NCBI GenBank assembly: GCA_016871155.1
Contig: VFZO01000011.1
Location: forward strand, 1 to 60,036
Direction: 5' to 3'
DNA from: Acidobacteriota bacterium
Lineage (GTDB): Bacteria; Acidobacteriota; Terriglobia; Bryobacterales; Bryobacteraceae
DNA length: 60,036 nt
Made by a program: the position numbers and the translations under genes. Position 1 is the stretch's first letter. Every line of letters begins with the position of its first letter. The notes beneath the pieces were generated by a model. The model had not been told where the DNA came from. It ran no database searches and saw only the letters and a program-made list of their open reading frames with translations. Below, one piece after another: positions 44,244 to 52,812 of this stretch.

Positions 44244-44987
44244 TCACTGCCCTCGTGTGAGGCGGTCGGCCAGGGCCGGGGGCAGGCCAGATTCGACGAT
44301 CCGCCGCTGGGTGGCAGGGAGGTCGTACTCGATCCTGCGCAGAACGAGCTCCTGGGAGGCCGAGTCGTAGAGGGCGCAGCCGGCACGCCAGTCGCGATCA
44401 CGCGGTTGGCCGACAGAGCCGGGATTCACCAGATAATAGTCGCCGGGCTGGATCTGGATGACGCGCGCCGACTCGTTCAGGGCGACGGCCGGAATCATGC
44501 CACCCTGGTCGCCATGGAATTGAATCGCGCCCTGCAAGTGGGTGTGGCCGAAGAATACCAGCGGCGCCTGCATCGACTGACGGGCGCGGAGAATCTCCGG
44601 AACGTCGAGGAGATATTCGTCCTCGTCGAAGGGAGAGCCGTGCACGAGTTGGAAGGCGTCCTCAATCCAGACCGGGCCCTTTGGAAGAACCCGCAGCCAT
44701 TCCGTATTGGAAGGAGTCAGGGTTTTCATGGTCCAGATGACGGCTGCCTGGGCGAGCGGGTTGTAGTCGTCGGTATTGTCCAGACCGCAGCACGCTTTGT
44801 CGTGATTGCCGCGGATCACAGCGTTGCAGTTGTCGCGGGCCCAATCGCAGACTTCGTTCGGACTGGCACAGTAATCGACGAAATCGCCGCAGCAGAGGAT
44901 CTGGTCGTAGAGACCGGCGTTGGCAGCCACGACGGCGTTGAGCGCTTCGAGATTCGCGTGAATATCGCTGACGATCAGATAGCGCAC
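44244..44987 (-). CDS. Metallophosphoesterase (YfcE/MJ0936-like)
   Basis: 247 aa from a GTG at 44987; the upstream frame has no SD and overlaps the neighbouring gene. Calcineurin-like motifs are complete: 'YLIVSDIHANLEALNAV' (DxH), 'ILCCGDFVDYCA' (GDxxD), 'AVIRGNHDKA' (GNHD/E), 'LVHGSP' and 'VFFGHTHLQGAI' (GHTH). It hydrolyses a phosphodiester or phosphomonoester, substrate unknown. The start overlaps the upstream metallophosphoesterase's stop by 13 nt, so two paralogous folds are made from one transcript. Confidence 0.9.
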   Translation of the reverse strand: MRYLIVSDIHANLEALNAVVAANAGLYDQILCCGDFVDYCASPNEVCDWARDNCNAVIRGNHDKACCGLDNTDDYNPLAQAAVIWTMKTLTPSNTEWLRVLPKGPVWIEDAFQLVHGSPFDEDEYLLDVPEILRARQSMQAPLVFFGHTHLQGAIQFHGDQGGMIPAVALNESARVIQIQPGDYYLVNPGSVGQPRDRDWRAGCALYDSASQELVLRRIEYDLPATQRRIVESGLPPALADRLTRGQ

Positions 44988-46084
44988 AGGCGGATCAAGG
45001 CAACCTCCGGCGTCGCGCCGATGCGGGCGGGGACGCCGACCGTACCGATGCCACGGGTGACATAGAGATGCGAGCTTTCTTTCTGGTAGGTGCCGTACAC
45101 GTAGGGAGTGATAAACCTTGCCAAATTCAGGTGCTGGTTTAGATACTCTACCGTGACTTGACCACCGTGTGTGTGACCGGCCACCGTCAGGTCCCAACCC
45201 TGCCCCGCAGCGGTGGGGAAAACGTCGGGGTTATGCGAAAGCAGAATGTTGAACGCGTCCTTGTCCAGCAACGATTCCGTTCCGGCCAGGTAGGGATGGC
45301 TTACGCGTTGATAGTCGACTCCGGCAATGCGCAGCCGGGCGTTGCCAAACCGCAGCGATTCCGCGGTAGAACGCAGGAAACGGGCGCCGAATTTCGCAGA
45401 CTCGCGCTCGACGTATTCCAGGCAATTGCCATAGATCTCATGATTGCCCATGCAACCAAAGACGCCGGCTGCGGACCTCAGGCGCTTCAGTTGACGGAGG
45501 CATTCGTCCAACGGGTCGTTTTCCCGGGTTATCAGGTCGCCCGTGACGAAGGTCAGGTGGGGCTGAAAGTTGTTGGCCATGTCGATGGCCGGGACCAGGT
45601 CGCGCTCACCGAAAAAGCCGCTCATATGGATGTCAGAAATCTGGGCGATACGGAGGCCGTGTAGATCCTTGGGAAGGCCGGGAATGGAGATATCGACCTG
45701 CTTGGGGACGAGCTGGTTTCGCTCATAGAGCGAGCCATAGCCGAGCAGCAGGGCCGGCGCCGCCATGGAAGCGGTTTGGAGCACCTGCCTTCGGGCGGCG
45801 TCGACCGGCGGCGATAGCCGAGAGAAAAGTTCCAAGAGGAGTGCCGTGCCAACGGCGGCCATGGCCCATAACATTCCGAGACCTCGCGCCCATTCATAGG
45901 CCAAACCGGGCGGAAGGTGCCGCCAAAGGGGCGGGATGTTGAGGAGCAGCGTGGAAATTGAAAAGATCCCGCTGGCCAATACCAGTTTTTTGCTAGCGAA
46001 ACGCCGGCCGAGGATTCGATGGCTGATGACAACCAACACAAAGCCGAAGACTTCCGGCAGGAAGCGCTTGATTGAGAAATCCAT
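44975..46084 (-). CDS. Membrane-bound metallophosphoesterase (YkuE-like)
   Basis: 369 aa from the ATG at 46084 (GGA spaced 7 nt upstream; ATGs at 46096 and 46099 are alternatives). The N-terminal 130 residues form about three TM helices ('FGFVLVVISHRILG', 'LVLASGIFSISTLLLNI', 'GMLWAMAAVGTALLLELF'). The catalytic domain carries 'RIAQISDIHMSGFFG' (DxH), 'FVTGDLITREND', 'GVFGCMGNHEIYG', 'ILLSHNPDV' and 'LTVAGHTHGGQV'. YkuE/LpxH-like enzymes cleave lipid-linked or nucleotide phosphates; substrate unknown. Its 5' end overlaps or closely abuts the divergent ExbB-like gene region. Confidence 0.88.
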   Translation of the reverse strand: MDFSIKRFLPEVFGFVLVVISHRILGRRFASKKLVLASGIFSISTLLLNIPPLWRHLPPGLAYEWARGLGMLWAMAAVGTALLLELFSRLSPPVDAARRQVLQTASMAAPALLLGYGSLYERNQLVPKQVDISIPGLPKDLHGLRIAQISDIHMSGFFGERDLVPAIDMANNFQPHLTFVTGDLITRENDPLDECLRQLKRLRSAAGVFGCMGNHEIYGNCLEYVERESAKFGARFLRSTAESLRFGNARLRIAGVDYQRVSHPYLAGTESLLDKDAFNILLSHNPDVFPTAAGQGWDLTVAGHTHGGQVTVEYLNQHLNLARFITPYVYGTYQKESSHLYVTRGIGTVGVPARIGATPEVALIRLCAI

Positions 46085-46152
46085 CCCTATTTCCATCATA
46101 TCGGCAGGAGGCACGCGGAACTTTTCGATTGTTCACGGTGTCAGGAACAAAG

Positions 46153-46449
46153 GTGAGAACATTGGCAGCTATTACCGGCACGGCGCCGTTTTTCGGGTTG
46201 CTGGGAACCGTCTTTGGGATCCTCGGCTCATTTATGGGCACTACCGGATCCAGGGAACACGCGTTTGCGCGCCTTGCCTTCTCGTTAGCCTCGGCGCTGT
46301 GGTTCGTGCCGTTCGGACTGGCGACCGCTCTGTTGGCCCGGGCCTGTTTTGCCGCTGTCCGCGGGGCGCACACGCGCATGCTGGAGGAAGAGTTGATCGC
46401 TGTCCATCACTTGCGCGTAGCGCTGGCCCACTGGCGGGCGCGGTTGTAG
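46153..46449 (+). CDS. Mini MotA/TolQ/ExbB-like proton-channel protein
   Basis: 98 aa from a GTG at 46153 with AGGA spaced 6 nt upstream; longer starts (GTG 46138, TTG 46072) run into the divergent gene. It contains only the two C-terminal helices of the ExbB/TolQ family: 'LAAITGTAPFFGLLGTVFGILGSFM' and 'RLAFSLASALWFVPFGLATALLARACFAAV', with the conserved 'APFFGLLGTVFGI' signature. Normal ExbB/TolQ has about 230 aa and three helices, so the first helix and the cytoplasmic loop are missing. No ExbD/TolR gene is present. It may be a remnant or a small subunit. The last 43 nt overlap the convergent kinase gene. Confidence 0.6.
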   Translation: MRTLAAITGTAPFFGLLGTVFGILGSFMGTTGSREHAFARLAFSLASALWFVPFGLATALLARACFAAVRGAHTRMLEEELIAVHHLRVALAHWRARL

Positions 46450-48920
46450 AGGTCGATCACGACCGTATTTTTGTTATCGAGTTTCTCGATTTCATCGGCT
46501 AGTGACTCCAGTATTGGGGCGAGCGCGCGGGCTTCCGCCTTGTTGCCGCGTTTGTTGAGTTCGTCGCCGAGAGCGAGGTAGGTGCGGATGAGCCAGGTGC
46601 GCGCGCCGAGATTAGCCGGCTCTGCGCGCATGGCTTCGCCGATAGCCGCCGATTTGCGCCAGGCGGCGAGTGCCGGTTGGAATTCGCCGAGTTCCTGGTG
46701 GCGGGCGGCCAAGCGGAGGTAGAGATCCATCAACTGGCGGCGGGCACCGGTATTTTGCGGGTCGGCGGCGGCGTGGGCCTCGACGATTCCGGTGGCCTCG
46801 GCGAGCATGCGCTTGGCCTCCGGATCGCGCGGGGCCAGGGCGGCGCCGTGGCGCATCCGGCTCATGGCGTAGTCGAAACGGCTGACCGGCGACGCGGGGT
46901 TGGCATCGAGCAGACGCCGCGCCTCGGCCGACATTCGGCTAAACCATATCAGGGCCCCTGGCCGGTCGCCTAGACTCTGCTTGAATCCCCAATGCGCATC
47001 GCCAAGGCTTGCGTAGACCAGCATGAGGCTCTTCCGCGTTGACACGTTGCCGGGTTCGGCGGCCAGGCGGCGCTCATGAATGGCGATGGCCTTGCGAAAC
47101 TGCTCCGCGGCTGGGGCGGCCTGGCCGAGATTGAAATACACCGCGCCGGCGGCGCTATAGGCCTGGGCGAGTTCGGGCTCCGCCGCGGCATCCGACTGGA
47201 CAATTTCCTCGAGAACGGCGATGGGCGCGAGGGCGTATTCCAGAGTTGGCTTGGAGCGGGAACCGATGTCGCGATTGAAACGGGCATAGGCCTGAGCGAG
47301 CTTTCGCTTCACGTCCCGGTTGCCGGGGTTCGACTGCGCAGTCTTGCGCAGGATATCGATGGCCGACTCGATTTTGGCTTGGCCTTCACTAAAGCGGCCG
47401 GACCGGACGGCGCCCTCCGCGCCGCTGAGATAGACTCCGGCGAGGCCGATGGCGACCTGGGCGCCGGCCGGGTCCTCCTGGTGCAGTTGCTCGAACATCG
47501 CCTGGGCCTTACCGGCACTGGCGGCACCGGTCTCGCGCTGGTCGAGGGACGGCTCCAGAAAACTGGATTCGATTTCGGAGATTCGGGCGTAGCCTTCGGC
47601 GATTTCGGTGCGGAGGGCCCGATCGGCGCCGGCCTCGGCGGAAAGGGCGTTGAGGTAGTCGAGCGCGCTCTTGACCACGATTTTTTGCGCGCCCGCCGAA
47701 GCGGCGAGCGGGCGGACAGAGTCCTGCACGTCGAACATGAGAGTGCGTGCGATGCCGCGCACCTGGTTGAACCGGCGTTCGGCGCGGCGGGCCTGGTAGA
47801 GCGTGGACACGGTTCCGGCGAGGATAGCGGCGGCGACGGCAACCACCGCCAATGTCGCCAGGCGGTTCCGGGCGATGAACTTCCGAAGGCGGCTGGCGGC
47901 GGAGGCGGGGCGCGCGGCGATGGGGCGGTTTTCGAGGTAGTTGGTGAAGTCGGCGGCGAGTGCGGCGACGCTGGAGTAGCGGGCGGCGGGGTCCTTGGCG
48001 GTGGCGGTCGAAAGGATAGTCGACAGATCGGCGTCGAGGCCGGCGTTGGGCAGCTCCGTCTCGCAGATGGACCGTTCGAGCGCGCCAAGCGAGGAGGAGT
48101 CGGTTTGCTGTCCACGCCGGCCCGTTGAGAGCTCGTAGAGCAGCAGGCCGAGCTGGTAGACGTCGGTCCGGACGGTAATGAGGCCGCCCAGAAGCTGTTC
48201 CGGTGCGGCGTAGTCAGGCGTCACGGGGCCGAGAGCGGTCTGGGTGACCCCGCCGGTGTCGCCGGTGAGTGTGGCGATACCGAAATCGAGAAGCTTGGGT
48301 GTGCCGTTCGAGTCGACCAGAATGTTCGACGGCTTCAAGTCCCGATGGACGACGAGGTGGCCATGGGCGTAGCTGGCCGCTTCGCAGATCTTGAGGAACA
48401 ACTTGCGCTTGTCGCCTTCGAATCGATTTAGCGGCTGGCCCTCGACGAGTTCCATAACAAAGTAGGGCACGCCCTCCGGTGTGGCGCCGCCGTCGAGCAG
48501 GCGGGCAATGTAGGGATGGTTCAAGGCCGCCAGGATTTGGCGCTCACGCTCGAAACGTTCCCGGAAAGCGGGCGAAAACGCGCCTTGCCCGCAGAGCTTG
48601 AGGGCCACGGTTTGCTGGAAGTCTCCGGTGCGGCGCGCCTCGAAAACGATCCCCATGCCGCCCCTGCCAATTTCGCGGACAATGCAATAGGCGCCAATCC
48701 GTTTCCCGATCCAGTAGGGTTCCGCCGCCGAGCGGAAATCGCCGATGATCTGTCCGGCGCCCCGTGCTTGCCCGTCGTGCGCGAGCAGGCTCTCGAGATC
48801 CGCCCGCATCTCGGGATCGCCGTCCGTTTCCCGCGCAATGTAGTTCGCGCGATCCGGCGCGTCGAGAACGCTGGCGGCGTCGAAGAGTTGCTCGAGTCGT
48901 GCCCAGCGCCCGGGATTCAT
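46407..48920 (-). CDS. Transmembrane serine/threonine protein kinase with TPR domain
   Basis: 837 aa from the ATG at 48920, which overlaps the sigma gene stop (ATGA). Kinase domain at about 75-330 with 'IGRGGMGIVFEA' (glycine loop), K108 (VALKLCG), 'VVHRDLKPSNIL' (D194) and 'KLLDFGIA' (D212), then 'APEQLLGG'. One TM helix at about 354-372, followed by an extracytoplasmic TPR-like region to the end ('EQFRKAIAIHERRLAAEPGN'). This PknB-like design with a TPR tail is common in Acidobacteria. The position directly after an ECF-type sigma gene suggests that it phosphorylates that sigma factor or its partner. Confidence 0.93.
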   Translation of the reverse strand: MNPGRWARLEQLFDAASVLDAPDRANYIARETDGDPEMRADLESLLAHDGQARGAGQIIGDFRSAAEPYWIGKRIGAYCIVREIGRGGMGIVFEARRTGDFQQTVALKLCGQGAFSPAFRERFERERQILAALNHPYIARLLDGGATPEGVPYFVMELVEGQPLNRFEGDKRKLFLKICEAASYAHGHLVVHRDLKPSNILVDSNGTPKLLDFGIATLTGDTGGVTQTALGPVTPDYAAPEQLLGGLITVRTDVYQLGLLLYELSTGRRGQQTDSSSLGALERSICETELPNAGLDADLSTILSTATAKDPAARYSSVAALAADFTNYLENRPIAARPASAASRLRKFIARNRLATLAVVAVAAAILAGTVSTLYQARRAERRFNQVRGIARTLMFDVQDSVRPLAASAGAQKIVVKSALDYLNALSAEAGADRALRTEIAEGYARISEIESSFLEPSLDQRETGAASAGKAQAMFEQLHQEDPAGAQVAIGLAGVYLSGAEGAVRSGRFSEGQAKIESAIDILRKTAQSNPGNRDVKRKLAQAYARFNRDIGSRSKPTLEYALAPIAVLEEIVQSDAAAEPELAQAYSAAGAVYFNLGQAAPAAEQFRKAIAIHERRLAAEPGNVSTRKSLMLVYASLGDAHWGFKQSLGDRPGALIWFSRMSAEARRLLDANPASPVSRFDYAMSRMRHGAALAPRDPEAKRMLAEATGIVEAHAAADPQNTGARRQLMDLYLRLAARHQELGEFQPALAAWRKSAAIGEAMRAEPANLGARTWLIRTYLALGDELNKRGNKAEARALAPILESLADEIEKLDNKNTVVIDLYNRARQWASATRK

Positions 48921-49489
48921 TGAAAAACGGCGCGTTGCAGAGCGCGGTTCAGCCAAGCTTCGGCCATCCGCTGTTCCCGGTGAACAGTGGCGGCGGAGAT
49001 GCCGAGAATATCACCCACCTCTTCCTGGCTATAGCCGCCGAAGTAGCGGAGTTCGATGACGCGGGCCTTGCGTTCGGAGTTTTCCGCGAGCTCGTCGATC
49101 GCGGTATGGATGGTGAGGAACTCTTCGGCGGAGAGGATCTCCTCGGCGGTTACATCGGTGGTTTCGACGCGGTTCTGGCCGCCACCGCGCTTGAGGGACT
49201 GGACCCGGCGGGCATGGTCGACCAGGACTTGACGCATTAGTTGCGCCACGAAGCCGAGAAACTCCTTGCGGCTGTCGAACCCGCGCGGATTCGCCTTTTG
49301 GAGTAGTAGGTAGGCTTCATGGATCAGGGCGGTGGGCTGGAGGGTGTGGCCGGAGCGCTCCTGCCGGAAGTAGCCGGAGGCCATGGTTCTCCACTGGGGA
49401 TACAGCAGGCGCGCAACCTCTTCCAGCGCCTTGCGGTCTCCCGACGACCACCGGTTGAGTAGCCGTGTTACCTCCCCGCTGTCCGCCAT
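48917..49489 (-). CDS. ECF-type RNA polymerase sigma factor (Sig-70_X6-like)
   Basis: 190 aa from the ATG at 49489 (the longer open frame includes the upstream non-coding leader). Sigma region 2 is seen as 'LYPQWRTMASGYFRQE', 'LQPTALIHEAYLLLQKA' and 'FLGFVAQLMRQVLVDHARR'. Region 4 is 'RVIELRYFGGYSQEEVGDILGISAATVHREQRMAEAWLNRAL'. This matches the ECF-like family often found with Ser/Thr kinases in Acidobacteria and Planctomycetes. No anti-sigma gene is present. The gene overlaps the kinase gene by 4 nt, so regulation by phosphorylation is inferred. Confidence 0.92.
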   Translation of the reverse strand: MADSGEVTRLLNRWSSGDRKALEEVARLLYPQWRTMASGYFRQERSGHTLQPTALIHEAYLLLQKANPRGFDSRKEFLGFVAQLMRQVLVDHARRVQSLKRGGGQNRVETTDVTAEEILSAEEFLTIHTAIDELAENSERKARVIELRYFGGYSQEEVGDILGISAATVHREQRMAEAWLNRALQRAVFQ

Positions 49490-49503
49490 TTGCAAAGAGT
49501 ATA

Positions 49504-50424
49504 TCAATCCGCCGCCGGCTTGCTTTTGCCGAGCGACGTGGCCATGCAACCGGCCACCACAAGGAGGGCTCCGGCGATGTTGCCCAGGTCAAAGTGCTCG
49601 ACGGTGACCTGGTGCGGGAAACGCCGCGAGGCGGCAAACTGAAAGAGCACGGTAAACAGGGGCGCCAAGGCGACGACGGCGCTGACCCGCGACGCGTGCC
49701 AGCGGGCCAGTGCCTCACTGAAGAAGCCGTAGCCGAGCAGGCTGTTGAGGCAGCAATAGGCGAGCAGCCAGGCGGTGGGCGCGTCCAGGTTGCGAAGGCT
49801 GGAGGGTGTGGCAAAGGGCAGCATAGCGACCGAGCCGGTGCAGTAGACAAAAGCCATGATGGCGATGGAGCTCATCGACCGCAGCAACTCTTTTTGCGCC
49901 AGCGCATAGATGGCCCACAGGGCCGCGGCACACAGCACCGCTGCGACGCCAGTGAAATAGGCGCCGCCCGCGCCCGCGGTAAAGGCGGCCAAGCGGTGGT
50001 GGAAGAAGAGCAGGACGCCCGCGGCCAGCAGCGTGACGCCGGCCACTTGCCAGCGGCCGAAGGGCTCCTTGAAGAGATACGCCGCGCCGAAGATCACGAG
50101 AATGGGCGCAAGCTGGATGAGGATTTGAGCTGCGGCCGGCGACGTGTTGCGAAGGCCGATCAGGTAGCCGAAGTTGTTGCCGAGGAAGCCGCCCAACGCA
50201 GCGCCAAGCAGCAGCCAATGCCGCGGCGATAGGCTTGCGGCGTTGGGAATGGCACGGCTGCGCGCGACGAAAATGGCCATGCCCGCCGCCGCCGCGACAT
50301 AGCGGACCCAGGTGATGGTGACGGGGTCCAACCGCTCCAGAATGGGCCGCAGGGCGACTGGCAAACTACCCCACAAGATAGCGGTGAGCAGAGAAAGGGT
50401 GAATCCCGCGCGGGCGTTGATCAA
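49504..50424 (-). CDS. EamA-family drug/metabolite transporter
   Basis: 306 aa with about ten TM helices in two EamA repeats. Recognisable parts are 'GFTLSLLTAILWGSLPVALRPILE', 'TWVRYVAAAAGMAIFV', 'LLGAALGGFLGNNFGYLIGLRNTSPAAAQILIQLAPILVIFGAAYLFKE' and the second half 'AALWAIYALAQKELLRSM', 'CLNSLLGYGFFSEALARWHASRVSAVVALAPLFTVLFQFAA'. It likely exports or exchanges small metabolites. It lies 14 nt upstream of the sigma factor gene on the same strand. Confidence 0.9.
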   Translation of the reverse strand: MINARAGFTLSLLTAILWGSLPVALRPILERLDPVTITWVRYVAAAAGMAIFVARSRAIPNAASLSPRHWLLLGAALGGFLGNNFGYLIGLRNTSPAAAQILIQLAPILVIFGAAYLFKEPFGRWQVAGVTLLAAGVLLFFHHRLAAFTAGAGGAYFTGVAAVLCAAALWAIYALAQKELLRSMSSIAIMAFVYCTGSVAMLPFATPSSLRNLDAPTAWLLAYCCLNSLLGYGFFSEALARWHASRVSAVVALAPLFTVLFQFAASRRFPHQVTVEHFDLGNIAGALLVVAGCMATSLGKSKPAAD

Positions 50425-50451
50425 CCTACCATGCTACCGGTTCCGGCCCGG

Positions 50452-52812
50452 TCAGAATCGCCAATCCATGCCGACGAGCGGGAATAGACCGAGCTGATCG
50501 CCAATGCGAAGACGATTCGCTTCCCGATTCCAGGATGCCTCGGCGAAGTTCTTGCGATTGGTCACGTTTTGGACGCCGAGCCAGACCAGGAGAGGCTTAT
50601 CCCGGACGGTGAAGGTGCGGTCCAGGCGGAAATCGAGGCGGAAGTAGTCCGGAGCTCGAACTCCGTTGACGCGCGAGAGATCGAAGATGCCGCGGCGCTG
50701 CTCCGTACTGAGACGTTCGTCGAAGGGGGTGTACGGGCGGCCGCCGAGATAGGAGATGCGGGTCGAGAGTTCCCACTTGGAGGTCAGGCGATAGCCGCCG
50801 ACGGCGTTGAACAAAAACGGATAGTCGAAAGAGCCGGGCCGGAGAACGCCATCCAGGCCCGCATGGCGAGTGCGCTGGAAGGCCAGGTTCGCTTGGCCAA
50901 ACCATTTATCGCTGAAGCGTTTTTCGAGGAAGAATTCGACGCCGCGCGATTGACCCCTGCCGGCGCTAACCATTGGAAACAGAAGGTTCCGGACGGCAAA
51001 GGTGTCGCCTGCGTTCGCCAGCGAAAACGTGGGATAGAAAATGGCGACAGGATAGGCTGAGTAATCCTTGCGGTAGGCTTCCAGCGTCATTCGCAGAGTG
51101 GCGGACGGCGTGAGCGTGAAGCCAGTAATATAGTGGTCCGAGCGAATGGGCGCCAGGCCCCGGTTGACAGGGAAGGCGGCGAGAAATAGGAAGAAGGGTT
51201 GCTGATAGTAAGTGCCGTAGCTGGTGCGCCAGCTTAGGCGATCGGTCAACCGGACACTCAGTCCGGCGCGTGGGCTGAAGCGGGTGGCAGAAAGATATTC
51301 GTAGTTGTCGACGCGGCCGCCCCAGGTGAAGTTTAGCCGCGAACCGATGTTGCGGGAGGACTGGAAGTAGCCCGCACCCTGGAAGGCGTTGAAGCGCTGG
51401 TTAATAGCAAAGGTGTCAACGTTGCGGCTCACGGTGAACGGATTGTCGTTGCCAAGTGGCTGGCTGGCGTCGTAGCGGATTCGAAACATCTTGAAGCTGC
51501 CGCCGGCCTGGATCTTGTCAAAGACAGGAGCGTGGGCGGTGAGATCGTACTTGAGGGTTGTTTCCGCCTCGCGATTATCCTCCGAGTAAACGAGCGGGCT
51601 GTGGGCGATGAGATCGTCAACATTGGCCCCCGTCGTACCAAAACGGATGAGATCCTTGACGCGTGTCGTCACCGACGCGTCTGAATGCGTGAAGCCGAGC
51701 AACCCGACGGCGCGGTCGCCGATGAGCCGTTGCCAGTTGAAACCGGTGGCCGCTCGCCAGCCCTCATAGCGAATATCGAGCGTGGCGAGTTCGTTATCGG
51801 GCTTCCGCTTAGCCGTAGGGCCGAGGCGGATGTTGTCGATACCGGTGAAGTTCACCACCCAAATGCGGTCCCGGGCTGAAAGGTCGTACAGCGCCTTCGT
51901 GTTGAAACTATAGTTGACCGGCACGCCGCCAAAGCCTATATCCTCAGTCACCAGGTCGAGGAAACTGCGCCGCGCGGAAGTGACCCAGGAGCCTTTCCCC
52001 TTGTTGATTGGACCCTCCAGAATGACTCCCGCTCCGGCGTAACCGACGGTGGCGCGGCCGGAGAGCTTTTCGCGGCTGCCTTCCCGTTGGGCGATTTGCA
52101 AGACGCCGCTGAGGCGATTGGTGAACTGGGACGGGTAGCCGCCTGTCATGAAATTGACATCGCGAATGAGTTCGGAGTCCAGGATGCTGATGGTGCCGCC
52201 CGCCGAGGCGAAGTTGGCGAAGTTGTTGATGTTGGGAATTTCGACGTTGTCGACGATGAAGAGGTTCTCCAGGGGACTGCCACCCCGGACGATCATGTCA
52301 TTCCGGAAGTCGTTGGAGCCGATGGCGACTCCTGGGAGCGTTTGCACATAGCGGGAAACATCCTGGAGCGAGCCTGCGGTTTTGGAGATATCGCGGCGGG
52401 AGACCAGATAGTTGGAGTTCTTCACCTCTTCCGGGGTGACAAAAGCGCTTTCCGTTACGGTAATTTCACTGCGCACCGCGTCGACCTTCGGCATTTCCAC
52501 TTCGATCCTGGTCTCCAGGCCGGCCCGGGCCTCGGCCTCTCCAATGTCTTGTCCGTTGGCGGTGAGACGGACTCGCCCGGCACGCACGTCGACGATGAGG
52601 AAGCGCCCGCCTTCCCCGGTGTCGGCACAACGCGCACCCGCACAGACCTGGACGCCTGGACCCCCGTTCAACAAAACGCCTTGGATGGAGCCGACTCCGC
52701 CGGTGTCCTGCGCGGCCAGCAGCGCGGTGGCGAAAAGGATGCGAAACAACACATAGGGTATGATGCCGCCGGCGCCACGGAGGGCGCAAAATCTGCGGTA
52801 TCGTGACTTCAT
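50452..52812 (-). CDS. TonB-dependent receptor with short N-terminal Ig-like domain
   Basis: 786 aa from the ATG at 52812, supported by AAGGAG with 7-nt spacing; an in-frame GTG at 52752 would give a shorter signal peptide. The N-terminus has a hydrophobic signal ('YVLFRILFATALLAAQ'), then a carboxypeptidase-regulatory-like domain ('VSIQGVLLNGGPGVQVC'-type start, 'GRFLIVDVRAGRVRLTANGQ'), the plug ('SLQDVSRYVQTLPGVAIGSNDFRNDMIVRGGSPLENLFIVDNVEIPN') and the barrel ending 'MDWRF' with terminal Phe. It should import a ligand with TonB energy; ligand unknown. The start codon overlaps that of the divergent esterase gene. Confidence 0.92.
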   Translation of the reverse strand: MKSRYRRFCALRGAGGIIPYVLFRILFATALLAAQDTGGVGSIQGVLLNGGPGVQVCAGARCADTGEGGRFLIVDVRAGRVRLTANGQDIGEAEARAGLETRIEVEMPKVDAVRSEITVTESAFVTPEEVKNSNYLVSRRDISKTAGSLQDVSRYVQTLPGVAIGSNDFRNDMIVRGGSPLENLFIVDNVEIPNINNFANFASAGGTISILDSELIRDVNFMTGGYPSQFTNRLSGVLQIAQREGSREKLSGRATVGYAGAGVILEGPINKGKGSWVTSARRSFLDLVTEDIGFGGVPVNYSFNTKALYDLSARDRIWVVNFTGIDNIRLGPTAKRKPDNELATLDIRYEGWRAATGFNWQRLIGDRAVGLLGFTHSDASVTTRVKDLIRFGTTGANVDDLIAHSPLVYSEDNREAETTLKYDLTAHAPVFDKIQAGGSFKMFRIRYDASQPLGNDNPFTVSRNVDTFAINQRFNAFQGAGYFQSSRNIGSRLNFTWGGRVDNYEYLSATRFSPRAGLSVRLTDRLSWRTSYGTYYQQPFFLFLAAFPVNRGLAPIRSDHYITGFTLTPSATLRMTLEAYRKDYSAYPVAIFYPTFSLANAGDTFAVRNLLFPMVSAGRGQSRGVEFFLEKRFSDKWFGQANLAFQRTRHAGLDGVLRPGSFDYPFLFNAVGGYRLTSKWELSTRISYLGGRPYTPFDERLSTEQRRGIFDLSRVNGVRAPDYFRLDFRLDRTFTVRDKPLLVWLGVQNVTNRKNFAEASWNREANRLRIGDQLGLFPLVGMDWRF

